Assembly: GCA_963747715.1 (NCBI GenBank)
Contig: CAVVGB010000009.1
Span: 62,001-126,000, forward strand
Reading direction: 5' to 3'
Length of the DNA: 64,000 bases
From: CAVVGB01 sp963747715
GTDB lineage: Bacteria; Actinomycetota; Thermoleophilia; Gaiellales; Gaiellaceae
Program-made: the position numbers and the translations under genes
Notes under the pieces: model-generated
What the model was told of the DNA's origin: nothing
Database searches by the model: none
What the model saw: the letters and a program-made list of their open reading frames with translations, nothing else
Shown: positions 25,678 to 33,912 of the stretch, in pieces
How the letters are laid out: each line of letters begins with the position of its first letter
Position numbering within the stretch: position 1 is the first letter of the stretch

Positions 25678-27108
25678 CTACCGAAGGACGCCCGACCGTA
25701 CGAGCTCGCGGACCGGCTCGAGGTCGGACGGGAGCGCCTGGCCGGCGCCGGTGAAGGGAACGACCGCCCGCACCGCCTCGTGAGCTCGTCGCGTCCCGGC
25801 GCCGAGCGCCGACGGTTGCCGCAGGTCGACCGCCTGGGCCGCAACGACCAGCTCGATCGCGGCGATTCCCTCACCGAGGCCGACCATTTCGGCGACGCGG
25901 CGGGCTGCCAGCGGCGCGAGGGTCATGCGGTCCTCGATGCCCTCGGCCTGCGTCGTGCTGGCGAGCTCGAAGGAGACCGGCTGGGCGAGCAGGCGCGCCT
26001 CGCCGGTGAGCGCCATGCCGACGTTGCCGAGCTCGGCGAGGCCGTCCTCGTGCCCAGAGCCCGCGGCGAGGCCGTCCGTCAGCCCGGTGAACGGCGCCTG
26101 GAGGAGCTTCATCTGGCGCTCGTTCGCCGTGGTAAGGGCGGGGGCGAGCGCGATGCGAAGGAAGTCGAGCGCGGCCGCGAGGGGCGCGATCTCGACGTTC
26201 AGGCTGGACACGATCTCCCCCTCCTCGGCGACGACGAGCGGGTTCGACTGCGAGGAGTTGAGCTCGATGGTGAGCTGGGCGCGCACGTAGGCGAGCGCAT
26301 CGCGAAGCGCGCCGAGCACCTGCGGGACGCCGCGGAAGCTGAGCGGGTCCTGCAGGTTGCGCGCGGCGCCGGGCTCCCAGAGCGAACTGCCCTCGAGGAG
26401 GGCCCGCATCCGCTCGAGCGTCGTGCGCAGCCCCGTGTACGGGCGGGTACGCGCGACAGCGGGGTGGAGGATCGAGAGATTGGCGGCGAAGGCCTCGAGG
26501 TCGAGGGCGCCCGCCACCTCGAGGCCGGCGAGCAACCGCTCCGCATCCGCGACCGCGAGGGTGGCGAGGCCCGTCGAGAACGAGTTGTTGTTGACGAGCG
26601 CAAGCGCCTCGCCGGCAGCGAGCTCGAAGCCGTCGAGGATTCCGTGCGCGAGATCCGCGTTCGGAGCGAGGTCGGCCTGCCCGACGGAGCCGAGCAGGCG
26701 AACGCGCGGAGCCGCACCGCCGTTGAGGGACGCGACGACGTGCTCGGCGAGCTCGGGACGCGCCGCCGTCGTCCCCGTGGCGAAGCCGTTTGCCAGGCGC
26801 ACGAGCGTTGCGCGCACGGCGTCCTCTGGTGCGTACGCGCCCTGGCCGACCCGGTGACTTTGGATGAGGAGCTTGTTGAACGCCGCCACGTCCTCCGCCG
26901 TCACGGCGGCGCGCTTGCGCGAGGCGACTCCCGTGGTCAATCCGTAGACGGACCGGCCCTCCGCGAGCGCCTGCTCGGCGACGGTGCGGGCGGCGCGCAT
27001 CCGCTCGAGGGCTTCCGGCGCGAGCTCCACCTGCTCGCGTTCCCGCGCAACCCGTACGACGTCTTCGATGGCGAGCGCCGTCCCCGTGAGCACGACCGTC
27101 ACGACCAC
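25678..27108 (-). CDS. Aromatic amino acid ammonia-lyase homologue lacking the MIO triad
   Basis: 476-aa member of the HAL/PAL superfamily, intact throughout. Family features: SVYGLTTGVASRK (catalytic Tyr, residue 55), NGGAAPRVRLLGSVG, LVNNNSFSTG, ELNSSQSNPLV, and QMKLLQAPFTGL. However, where active lyases have GSVGASGDLAP, forming the MIO electrophile from Ala-Ser-Gly, this protein reads GSVGQADLAP (residues 140-149), one residue shorter and without the triad. Classical deamination is therefore doubtful. MIO-independent relatives such as ergothionase (trimethylamine elimination) are a precedent. It lies between two methyltransferase genes. The start among several GTG codons near 27090-27108 is uncertain. 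Confidence 0.85.
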   Translation of the reverse strand: MVVTVVLTGTALAIEDVVRVAREREQVELAPEALERMRAARTVAEQALAEGRSVYGLTTGVASRKRAAVTAEDVAAFNKLLIQSHRVGQGAYAPEDAVRATLVRLANGFATGTTAARPELAEHVVASLNGGAAPRVRLLGSVGQADLAPNADLAHGILDGFELAAGEALALVNNNSFSTGLATLAVADAERLLAGLEVAGALDLEAFAANLSILHPAVARTRPYTGLRTTLERMRALLEGSSLWEPGAARNLQDPLSFRGVPQVLGALRDALAYVRAQLTIELNSSQSNPLVVAEEGEIVSSLNVEIAPLAAALDFLRIALAPALTTANERQMKLLQAPFTGLTDGLAAGSGHEDGLAELGNVGMALTGEARLLAQPVSFELASTTQAEGIEDRMTLAPLAARRVAEMVGLGEGIAAIELVVAAQAVDLRQPSALGAGTRRAHEAVRAVVPFTGAGQALPSDLEPVRELVRSGVLR

Positions 27109-28202
27109 ACCGCCGCGGCCGTCTCCGCGATCGTGCGGAGCTTCGCCTTCTGGTCGTCAAGCGTAAGCGCGTTTCCGATGACCGAGGTCGCGAACCCGCA
27201 TTGCGGTGAAAGCGCGAGCCGTTCGAGCCCGACGACGTTGCTCGCCTCCTCGATGCGCGAGGTCAGCTCTTGCACGGTTTCTCGTCTCCCCGTCTTGGTG
27301 GTCACGAGGCCGAGAACGATCATCTTGTCGTCGGGGACGTGCGCGAGCGGCTCGAAGCCGCCGGAGCGCTCGTCGTCGTACTCGAGCAGCAGTCGCTGCG
27401 CACGCACCCGCGGGAAGATCCGGGCGGCGAGCCAGTCGTACCCGCCCGCCACGAGCCACCGGCTCGCCTGGTTTCCGCGGCACAGGTGGAAGCCGAACGT
27501 CACGCCGGGATGCTCGCCGATGACGGCATTGTCGAGCTCGAGCCCGAGCTCGATCCAGCGGTCGGCGGGCCAGCCGCGGGCGGCGTAGAAGTCGCGGTAG
27601 CCGGGATCGACGAGGAGCGGGTACTGCGGCGCGTCCAGCTGGACGTAGGTGGCTCCGAGGCGCACCAGTTCGTCCACCTCCTCGCGCAGGATCGTCGTCA
27701 CGTCGGCGAGGAAGTCCTCGAGGCTTCGGTAGGCGCCGTTCCCGGCCTCCGGGCTCCAGAAGTTCGCGAATAAAGAGGGGCTGGGGAGCGTTACCTTCAG
27801 TACGAGGTCGGTGCGGCCTTGGGCATACGTGAATTCCTCCACGGACAGGAACCGCTTGCGGTGAAGCTTCCCCGTCACCGCGAGGGGCGGGCGCTCGATC
27901 GCGAGCTCCCCCAGCTCCTCGCTTTGCCACTCGCCCCAGAGGAAGGCATCGAGGTCCCAGGGGGCAAAGCCCTCGACCGCCTCGGTCAGCTGGCTCTGGA
28001 AGGAGAGACGACGCATCTCGCCGTCTGTGACGACGTCGATCCCCGCGTCCTCCTGGAGCCTGAGGGCCTCGTCGACCGCGCGGTTCTCGATCGCCTTGAA
28101 CTCCTCTTCGCCGAGCTCCCCGCCGGCGAAGCGCTCGCGCGCGTCGATCAGCTCGGGTGGACGAAGAAGACTGCCGACCACGTCCGTACGCGCCGTGATC
28201 AC
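27099..28202 (-). CDS. MetE-like cobalamin-independent methionine synthase family protein
   Basis: 367-aa protein equivalent to the C-terminal catalytic barrel of MetE. Recognisable elements are the N-terminal VGSLLRPPELIDAR, GIDVVTDGEMRRLSF, YVQLDAPQYPLL, FGFHLCRGNQ (His-Cys zinc ligands) and LALSPQCGFATS (second zinc Cys). Short stand-alone versions transfer methyl groups between thiols and small donors or corrinoids instead of folates. The GTG start is 6 nt after TAGGGT, a leaderless arrangement; no riboswitch can fit upstream. It heads the minus-strand cassette with the lyase-like, homocysteine methyltransferase and ABC importer genes. Confidence 0.88.
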   Translation of the reverse strand: MITARTDVVGSLLRPPELIDARERFAGGELGEEEFKAIENRAVDEALRLQEDAGIDVVTDGEMRRLSFQSQLTEAVEGFAPWDLDAFLWGEWQSEELGELAIERPPLAVTGKLHRKRFLSVEEFTYAQGRTDLVLKVTLPSPSLFANFWSPEAGNGAYRSLEDFLADVTTILREEVDELVRLGATYVQLDAPQYPLLVDPGYRDFYAARGWPADRWIELGLELDNAVIGEHPGVTFGFHLCRGNQASRWLVAGGYDWLAARIFPRVRAQRLLLEYDDERSGGFEPLAHVPDDKMIVLGLVTTKTGRRETVQELTSRIEEASNVVGLERLALSPQCGFATSVIGNALTLDDQKAKLRTIAETAAAVWS

Positions 28203-28208
28203 ACCGCA

Positions 28209-28214
28209 ACCCTA
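28209..28214 (-). promoter_or_regulatory. -10 box TAGGGT heading the methyltransferase/lyase/ABC cassette
   Basis: TAGGGT on the minus strand ends 6 nt before GTG 28202. There is no 5' leader long enough for a SAM or cobalamin riboswitch, so control must be at initiation. Confidence 0.55.
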
Positions 28215-28426
28215 TTAGGAGGACTTGGCCAAACATCAGCTGATCCGCAGGACCGCACTGGATCACCGCGAGGCTGTGTCCTCGGTCGCGCCCGTATTTC
28301 AGTCCAATACGAACGCTCCCTGCGTCCTTGCCTCGCGCCGCCCATCGCACTCCTGCGGGGAGCGACGCTCGGCCAAGCCCTCCCAACCCCGTACGATTCG
28401 GGGGCCGCGACCGCCGGCGCCCCTTC

Positions 28427-29605
28427 ATGAAAGACATCCTCGTCCTCTGCCCGCAGGAGCGGGACGTGCGCGCCGTGCAGGCCGCCGGCCTGGAGGAGCG
28501 TTACCGCGTCCGCTACGCGGGCGAGGATCTCGACCACCTCGAGGAGTTCGATCCGGCCGCGTTTCTGACCGAGTGGGAGAGCGCTCCGGCCGACGGAGTC
28601 CTGGGGACCAAGGACCGCTCGGCTCTCCTCGCCGCCCTTCTTGCGGAGCGGCGTGGCTTGCCGGGCCCGACGCCGGACGCTCTGCTCGCCTGCCAGTACA
28701 AGCCGACGGCGCGCGAGTTGCAGCGGCGGACCGCACCCGCGGCGACGCCTCACTTCGCGCTCCTCGACCGGGACGACCCGCCCTTCGCGTTTCCGTTCTT
28801 CGTCAAGCCGGTGGTCGGGCGGCTCTCGCAGAGCGCGGTGCGAGTCGATTCCGCGGCCGACCTTCGCAACCTGCAGGAGAACGAGCGCTACACGTGCCGC
28901 TACGCCGAGATCGCCGCGCTCGCCGGAGCGGACACGGGGTCGTTCAACGGTTTCATCGCCGAGGAACTCCTCACCGGCGACGAGGTGACGCTCGAGGGCT
29001 ACGTTCAAGGCGGGCGCGTGACGACGGTCGGCATCACCGACTCCGTCAAGTACGAGGGCAGGGACAGCTTCGAGCGGTTCGAGTACCCCTCGAAACTCTC
29101 CGAGGAGCACCAAGCCGAGCTCTCCGCGATCGCTGCACGCGTGATGCCGGCGTTCGGATTCGAGTGCGGCTTCTTCAACATCGAGTTCTTCGTGAAGCCC
29201 GACTGCCCGCCCTCGCTCGTCGAGGTCAACGGGCGGATCGCGTCGCAGTTCGCCCCGCTCGTGCAAGAGCTCCACGGCCGCTCGACGTACGACGCGCTCT
29301 TCCAGCTCGCGTGCGGCGAGGACCCCGAGTGGAAGACGGGGCTCCCCGAGGGCGTGGGGATCAGCTACTGCATCCGCGTCTTCAAGGATGCATTCGTCGA
29401 AGCCGTGCCGGAACCGGAAGAGGGCCTCGAGATCCTCGTCACGCCGGGGCTGCGTCTCTCCGAGCAGGGCGTGAACGACGCCCAGAGCTACCGGCTCGCG
29501 ATCTTCTCCGAGTTCGGCGAGACGAGGGAGGAGGCGGTCGAGCGCTGCCTCGCCCGCGCGCGGCGGCTCAACTTCCGCTTGCAGGCGACGGCGCCGGTTC
29601 GCTGA
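28427..29605 (+). CDS. ATP-grasp domain carboxylate-amine ligase-like protein
   Basis: 392-aa ATP-grasp enzyme, substrate unknown. An N-terminal preATP-grasp region (residues 1-95) is followed by the ATP-binding part FPFFVKPVVGRLSQSAV (Lys clamp), the IAEELLTGDEVTLEGYVQGG loop, and the metal site FFNIEFF...SLVEVNGRIASQF (E and N ligands). These enzymes join a carboxylate, activated as acyl phosphate, to an amine. It stands alone on the plus strand after a 224-bp intergenic region and overlaps the convergent MFS gene by 38 bp. A TACGAT hexamer occurs about 30 nt upstream. Confidence 0.85.
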   Translation: MKDILVLCPQERDVRAVQAAGLEERYRVRYAGEDLDHLEEFDPAAFLTEWESAPADGVLGTKDRSALLAALLAERRGLPGPTPDALLACQYKPTARELQRRTAPAATPHFALLDRDDPPFAFPFFVKPVVGRLSQSAVRVDSAADLRNLQENERYTCRYAEIAALAGADTGSFNGFIAEELLTGDEVTLEGYVQGGRVTTVGITDSVKYEGRDSFERFEYPSKLSEEHQAELSAIAARVMPAFGFECGFFNIEFFVKPDCPPSLVEVNGRIASQFAPLVQELHGRSTYDALFQLACGEDPEWKTGLPEGVGISYCIRVFKDAFVEAVPEPEEGLEILVTPGLRLSEQGVNDAQSYRLAIFSEFGETREEAVERCLARARRLNFRLQATAPVR

Positions 29606-31040
29606 GCTCGTCGCCGCGCGCCTCGCGGTCGGAGATGCCGACGGCGGCGATGCCGGCACCGAGGAAGGCGAGCCCGGCGGCCACGAGCATGCCGGCCCTG
29701 AAGCCGTCGATGGAGGCCTCGCGCACTTCGGCTCCGCGCTGATCCTTCTCCAGGGGAACGGCGTCGTCACGCGAGATTTGCCCGTGGAAGACCAGCGAGA
29801 TGACGAGGCCGATGACGGCTACCGCAATGAGGTTGCCGAGCCGCGAGACGGTGGAATTGACACCTGATGCGACGCCGGCGTACTCGGACGGCGCGGACTT
29901 GAGCGCCGCCGACGTGATCGGGGCGACCAGCATCGCAATCCCTAACGCGAACACGATGACCGATGCCATCCCCGCGACCCAGAAATCGTCGCGGTCGGCG
30001 ACAGGGAGGATTAGGAGGATGCCGACGCCGACCAGGAATGGGCCGAGCGTCAGGTAGAGGCGCGGCCCGTGCCGGTCGGCCAGGCTTCCGAACCGCGACG
30101 CGAGCAAGATCATGATCGCGCTTGCCGGAATAGAGATGAGCGAGGCCTCGAACGGGGAGAAGCCGAGGAACTGCAGGAAGAGCTGGACGTAGACGAGCTG
30201 GCCGTACAGGGCCCCATAGACGACGAACGTCTCGAGGTTGGCGAACAAGAAGTTACGGCGCCGGAAGAGCTCGAACGGAAGCATCGGTTCGTCGGCGCGA
30301 AGCTCGACCCACACAAACGCCGCCATGGACAACACCGCGATCGCGAAGGCCCACCAGACATCGGCGAATCCCTTGTCCGTGCCCTCCACGAGGGCGTACG
30401 TCAGCGTGCCGAAGGCCAGGGCCGCGAGAGCAGCTCCAGGGATGTCGAGGCGGCCGACTCGCAGCTGGCCCCGCTCGTCGCAACGGCCAATCCGCGCGAG
30501 GACCACCGTGACCGCCGCCAGCGGCAGGTTGATGAAGAAGATCCAGCGCCACGAGACCCATTCGACGAGAGCGCCTCCGATTGGCGGACCGATGATCGTG
30601 GCGACGCTCGTGAACGCGGTCCACAGTCCGATGGCCCGGCCTGCTTCGTCCACGTAGACGGCTCGGATGAGGGCGAGCGAGTTCGTCGTCAGAAACGCGC
30701 CGGCGACTCCCTGCAGCGTTCGGGCGACGATGAGGAGCTCGCCGTTCGGGGCCGCTCCCGCCAGTGCGGAGGCGACCGCGAAGCCGGCGGCGCCCGCGAT
30801 GAAGGTGGACCGACGGCCCCACCGGTCTCCGACGGCCCCGCCCACGAGGTAGAGGGAGGCCAGCGCGAGCGAGTAGGAGAGCACGATCCACTGCTGGCCC
30901 GTCAGCCCGAGGTCGAGCTCCTCCTCCATCGTCGGGAGCGCGACGAACACCACCGTCGCGTCGATGAAAGCGAGCGACGAGCCGAGGATCGTGGCGGCGA
31001 GGGTGAGCTTGCGCCTCGTTGCCAAGCTCAACGTCTCCAT
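29568..31040 (-). CDS. MFS drug exporter, DHA2 (EmrB/QacA) family, 14 TM
   Basis: 490-aa proton-driven efflux pump. The predicted 14 helices and motifs fit DHA2: motif D1 LAFIDATVVFVALP, motif A GAVGDRWGRRSTF, motif C GPPIGGALVEWVSWRWIFFINLP. Substrates of the family include lipophilic cations, dyes and antibiotics. ATG 31040 is preferred over an upstream ATG because TATGCT ends 7 nt before it. It is divergent from the small membrane protein at 31064, with overlapping -10 boxes, and convergent with the ATP-grasp gene; export of that enzyme's product is possible but unproven. Confidence 0.92.
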   Translation of the reverse strand: METLSLATRRKLTLAATILGSSLAFIDATVVFVALPTMEEELDLGLTGQQWIVLSYSLALASLYLVGGAVGDRWGRRSTFIAGAAGFAVASALAGAAPNGELLIVARTLQGVAGAFLTTNSLALIRAVYVDEAGRAIGLWTAFTSVATIIGPPIGGALVEWVSWRWIFFINLPLAAVTVVLARIGRCDERGQLRVGRLDIPGAALAALAFGTLTYALVEGTDKGFADVWWAFAIAVLSMAAFVWVELRADEPMLPFELFRRRNFLFANLETFVVYGALYGQLVYVQLFLQFLGFSPFEASLISIPASAIMILLASRFGSLADRHGPRLYLTLGPFLVGVGILLILPVADRDDFWVAGMASVIVFALGIAMLVAPITSAALKSAPSEYAGVASGVNSTVSRLGNLIAVAVIGLVISLVFHGQISRDDAVPLEKDQRGAEVREASIDGFRAGMLVAAGLAFLGAGIAAVGISDREARGDELSEPAPSPASGS

Positions 31041-31047
31041 GTGGCGG

Positions 31048-31057
31048 AGCATAGGGT
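31048..31057. promoter_or_regulatory. Overlapping divergent -10 boxes
   Basis: Minus-strand TATGCT (31048-31053) lies 7 nt before ATG 31040, and plus-strand TAGGGT (31052-31057) lies 6 nt before ATG 31064. The boxes share two bases, so transcription of the two genes should be mutually exclusive on one template. Confidence 0.55.
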
Positions 31058-31063
31058 TCGGAC

Positions 31064-31492
31064 ATGTTGCGGGGAGCGCTCGCGGGGATCGCCGCGGCGG
31101 CGGCGTGGGGGGCCGCCGAGCCCGCGCTCGGCCGGGCGTTCGGCGTGCCCTACTCGGACGTCCGCGTGCTCGGCGCCGCGGTCACGACGGGACCGGGCTC
31201 GAAACGCGCCGGGTGGGCCCTGCACCTCGTGAACGGGGCCGTTTTCGGCGCCGTGTTCGAGCGGCTCGGCGGCCACGGACCCGCTCGTGCGCTCGCCGCC
31301 GCGCAGATCGAGAACGCCCTTCTGTACCCGCCGGGCATGGCCGTCATGGACCGCTTCCACCCCGACCGAAAGAGCGGCGCATGGCCGCCCCTGCTACGAA
31401 ACGGTCGCGTGTTCGCCTACGAAGCGGTGACCCACGCCGTGTTCGGCTTGGTGTTGGGAATGCTCGTCTCTTCGCCGACGAGGTCGGAGTAG
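31064..31492 (+). CDS. Hypothetical small membrane protein
   Basis: 142-aa protein of unknown function. Hydrophobic segments lie at residues 2-18, about 48-65 (WALHLVNGAVFGAVFERL), 75-92 and 115-135, separated by short loops; the pattern GWALHLVNGAVFGAVF resembles small membrane proteins often seen in actinobacteria. No catalytic motif was recognised. It is leaderless by the TAGGGT criterion and is divergent from the exporter gene. Confidence 0.65.
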   Translation: MLRGALAGIAAAAAWGAAEPALGRAFGVPYSDVRVLGAAVTTGPGSKRAGWALHLVNGAVFGAVFERLGGHGPARALAAAQIENALLYPPGMAVMDRFHPDRKSGAWPPLLRNGRVFAYEAVTHAVFGLVLGMLVSSPTRSE

Positions 31493-31557
31493 GGACGCGC
31501 AAGCGACCTCGATGCCGTTGACGACCTCGATCGGGTCGCCGAGCCCTGTTCCTAAGT

Positions 31558-31716
31558 TCAGTCTGTCTCTTGCTGGTCGTCGAAATGCACAGCGGCGTTG
31601 ATCGGGGCCTCTACCTCAGGATCGAGAGGCGAGAACGTCTTGACCTCCTCGTTCTCACTCGTCTCCGTTCCGTTGGTGTCCGGCTCAGCCACTCCGTGCT
31701 CGTGCGGCCGGTTCAT
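31558..31716 (-). CDS. Small acidic hypothetical protein, 52 aa
   Basis: A short open frame with an excellent Shine-Dalgarno (AAGGAGGG, 4-5 nt before ATG). The product is highly acidic and polar (MNRPHEHGVAEP..., then NGTETSENEEVKTFSPLDP..., ending HFDDQQETD) with no hydrophobic segment, suggesting a disordered cytoplasmic protein. No family recognised. The quality of the ribosome site and biased composition are the support. Confidence 0.5.
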   Translation of the reverse strand: MNRPHEHGVAEPDTNGTETSENEEVKTFSPLDPEVEAPINAAVHFDDQQETD

Positions 31717-31982
31717 CGGCCCTCCTTGCGTCCGCTCGATTCATGAGAGACATCCAAACGACCCGACGTCTGGACGATCCGCGTGCGCGTCCTGCTCGAC
31801 ACGACGTTCGTCGAGCCCGGCTCGTTCACGGTCGCCGAAACCGCGGCGTTCAGGTCTCCTGCGACGTTGACGCCGCGTCCCTGATGCCGGATACGCCGGT
31901 GGATGGTCCGCCGAAAGTTCATCGCAAGAGGGGCTTTCCCGCTCTCAAAGCGGGTAAACGTGGGCTTAGAGGGGGCTGCCGC
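31717..31982. other. Intergenic region with a small inverted repeat
   Basis: No convincing gene is seen; short frames exist on both strands but lack ribosome sites and natural composition. An inverted repeat CCCGCT-CTCAA-AGCGGG at 31938-31954 lies just beyond the end of the sulfotransferase-glycosyltransferase gene on the minus strand and may be its terminator, without a clear U-tract. Confidence 0.35.
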
Positions 31983-33863
31983 CTATGGCAGGAGGGCGGC
32001 GAGCAGGCCGCTGTCGGCCCACTCGGAGGCCCGCGCGGGCAGCCACGTGGAACGGACGTAGTCGATCACGTGGCGGTCGGGAGGAGCCTCGACGGCAATG
32101 ACGTCCTCGGGCGGATCGCCACCCTCCGCGAGGGCGCGGAAGACTTCCCACTCGCGTCGCTTGCGGCGGGTCCTGGCCGTCCGGTCGAAGTTCGTGTTCG
32201 ACCAGTGGTCGAACTCGTCGGCGTCGAGATGCTTGAGCTCGAGGCACGCCCACTCGGGCAGGACGATGGTCGGAAAGTCATCCGGCCACTGCGGTTGCTC
32301 CCACTCCATCGCCTTGACGAACGTGACCCCGGGGCGATTTGGCCAGCCCCACGGCTCGCAGTTCGTCAGCCCAGCGTCGAAAAAGGCGTGACGGTCGTCC
32401 GCAAGGTAGAGGGAGTAGCGGGGGATCTTGACGACCGCCTGTGAGCTCTCGAGCTGCCAGGCGAGATCGCGTAACACGGAAACGGCCACGTCAGTGAGAA
32501 CCATGTCGGCGTCCCACTTGAGCGCGTTGGCCGTGCGGACGTGCGAGAAGGACCAGTTGTAGAAGTACGCGAGGCTGTGGAGGGAGTCCGCGGGTGTTCC
32601 GAGGTGCTCCTCGCCGCATCGCGCGACCGAGAACGGGTAGGCGTGCACCTCGAGGCGATCGGCGGCGCCCATCTCGGCCGCAACCTGCGTGGCGACCTCC
32701 GCCGTCCCGTCGCTCGACTCGTTGTCCACCAGGACCACCCGCTTGACCGCGCGGAGAAGCGGCGGCAGCACCCACGGGAGTGCGCGAGCCTCGTTTTTGG
32801 CCCGCACGACCGCTGTGAACCCGGGCTCGAGCTTGGCGTCTGCCCAGCTCCAGCGGACGTTGAAGTCGGGGCGCTCCTCGCGGTTTGTGATCTCGGGTGC
32901 GTTCGCGCGTCCGATCTCGCGCGCTTCCACGACGCTGAGCCGATTCTCGAGATACTGGGTGCGCCGGGCGACCTGGTGAAGCTGCCCGATGCGAGCGTGC
33001 TTGTCGATCGTGTCGCGAAGCACCGGGAGAAGCGGCTCGACCGCGCGCTCCCAGTCGTCCGCGGCGGCGCCGTCCTCGGTAGCGCGCGCAGGCTCGTAGC
33101 CGTAGTTCTCGAGGTCGGCCCGGTAGTGCTCGTTCGCGAAGGCGGCGGCCGTCTCGTCGTAGGCGTGCGGCGGAAGGGTCAGGGGCGTGCGATTTTCGCG
33201 TCCTCGCTCCTTCGGCCACGTGTCCACGCCGACGTGGTCTCGCAGGAGCTCCATCGTCTCTCCGACGCGCTCGAGCCGCCCGACGTGGCCAAGCGGCAGC
33301 TGGTCGGCAAGGTCGTGCTGCACGGCCCAGTGGACGTCGACGGCCGCATCTTCGGCCACCGCTCTGACGAACTTGCGGAAGTCCGCGACGAGGTCGGAGG
33401 GCCGGAGCGGCAGCTGCGGGAACCAGGGCTCCTCGCCGAACGTCGCCAGGAACCGCGGCTCGCGAAGGAGGAGCTTCGACTGCCAGGCCGACCAGAGGCG
33501 CGGAATCGGGTCACGCACGACCGTGAAGCGAAACCAGCCCTCCTCGGTTAGGACACGCTCTCGCTCCTCGCCTTCGTAGTCGCCGAGGAAGCGGCCGGAT
33601 CCCCACAACCCCGTGTCGTGAATGAGCAGCGCCGGGGAGACGCCGGGCCAGGCCGACCGGTCGAAGGTGTGCACCGGCACCCCGCCAAGCTCGGCGAGAA
33701 GCCAGAGGATGGTCGTGCAGCCGGCCTTCGGCATGGGCAGGTAGACGACCCGGAGGTCGGGAAGGACGACGGTGCGCTGCTCGACGTGGCGCGCGTGCGG
33801 CGGCTCGGGCCCCGGCGGCCTCCCGTTCGCGCTTTGCGAAGGCTCGCGGGCTTCGGTGACCAT
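31983..33863 (-). CDS. Two-domain sulfotransferase-glycosyltransferase
   Basis: 626-aa intact fusion. The N-terminal domain (about 30-290) is a Sulfotransferase_2-type fold: the PAPS 5'-phosphosulfate loop is PMPKAGCTTILWLL (residues 43-56) and the 3'-phosphate site is VVRDPIPRLWSAW. The C-terminal domain (about 350-600) is GT-A, family-2-like: FTAVVRAKNEARALPWVLP, VVLVDNESSDGTAEVA, and the acidic KWDADMVLTD serving as DxD. The protein could transfer a sugar and sulfate it. It is divergent from a second sulfotransferase, with a TACACT -10 box 7 nt before the ATG. Confidence 0.85.
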   Translation of the reverse strand: MVTEAREPSQSANGRPPGPEPPHARHVEQRTVVLPDLRVVYLPMPKAGCTTILWLLAELGGVPVHTFDRSAWPGVSPALLIHDTGLWGSGRFLGDYEGEERERVLTEEGWFRFTVVRDPIPRLWSAWQSKLLLREPRFLATFGEEPWFPQLPLRPSDLVADFRKFVRAVAEDAAVDVHWAVQHDLADQLPLGHVGRLERVGETMELLRDHVGVDTWPKERGRENRTPLTLPPHAYDETAAAFANEHYRADLENYGYEPARATEDGAAADDWERAVEPLLPVLRDTIDKHARIGQLHQVARRTQYLENRLSVVEAREIGRANAPEITNREERPDFNVRWSWADAKLEPGFTAVVRAKNEARALPWVLPPLLRAVKRVVLVDNESSDGTAEVATQVAAEMGAADRLEVHAYPFSVARCGEEHLGTPADSLHSLAYFYNWSFSHVRTANALKWDADMVLTDVAVSVLRDLAWQLESSQAVVKIPRYSLYLADDRHAFFDAGLTNCEPWGWPNRPGVTFVKAMEWEQPQWPDDFPTIVLPEWACLELKHLDADEFDHWSNTNFDRTARTRRKRREWEVFRALAEGGDPPEDVIAVEAPPDRHVIDYVRSTWLPARASEWADSGLLAALLP

Positions 33864-33870
33864 GCAGAAG

Positions 33871-33903
33871 AGTGTACGCGCGGCCTGGACCGCGAGATAA
33901 GCT
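33871..33903. promoter_or_regulatory. Divergent leaderless promoters of two sulfotransferase genes
   Basis: TACACT (minus, 33871-33876) is 7 nt before ATG 33863 and TAAGCT (plus, 33898-33903) is 9 nt before ATG 33913. Both genes lack Shine-Dalgarno sequences, suggesting joint control of the two sulfotransferases from a 49-bp region. Confidence 0.55.
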
Positions 33904-33912
33904 GATCCGCCG

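Noticed and set aside
28203..28426. SAM or cobalamin riboswitch before the MetE-like gene
   Set aside because: The start codon is only 6 nt from the -10 box, leaving no leader; no riboswitch-like conserved boxes were seen on the minus strand.
27819..28430. Plus-strand frame upstream of the ATP-grasp gene
   Set aside because: Mostly antisense to the MetE-like gene and overlaps its promoter; no family motif.
31743..32444. 233-codon plus-strand frame over the end of the sulfotransferase-glycosyltransferase gene
   Set aside because: Antisense shadow with Arg/Val/Gly composition; the minus-strand gene is intact and has clear domains.
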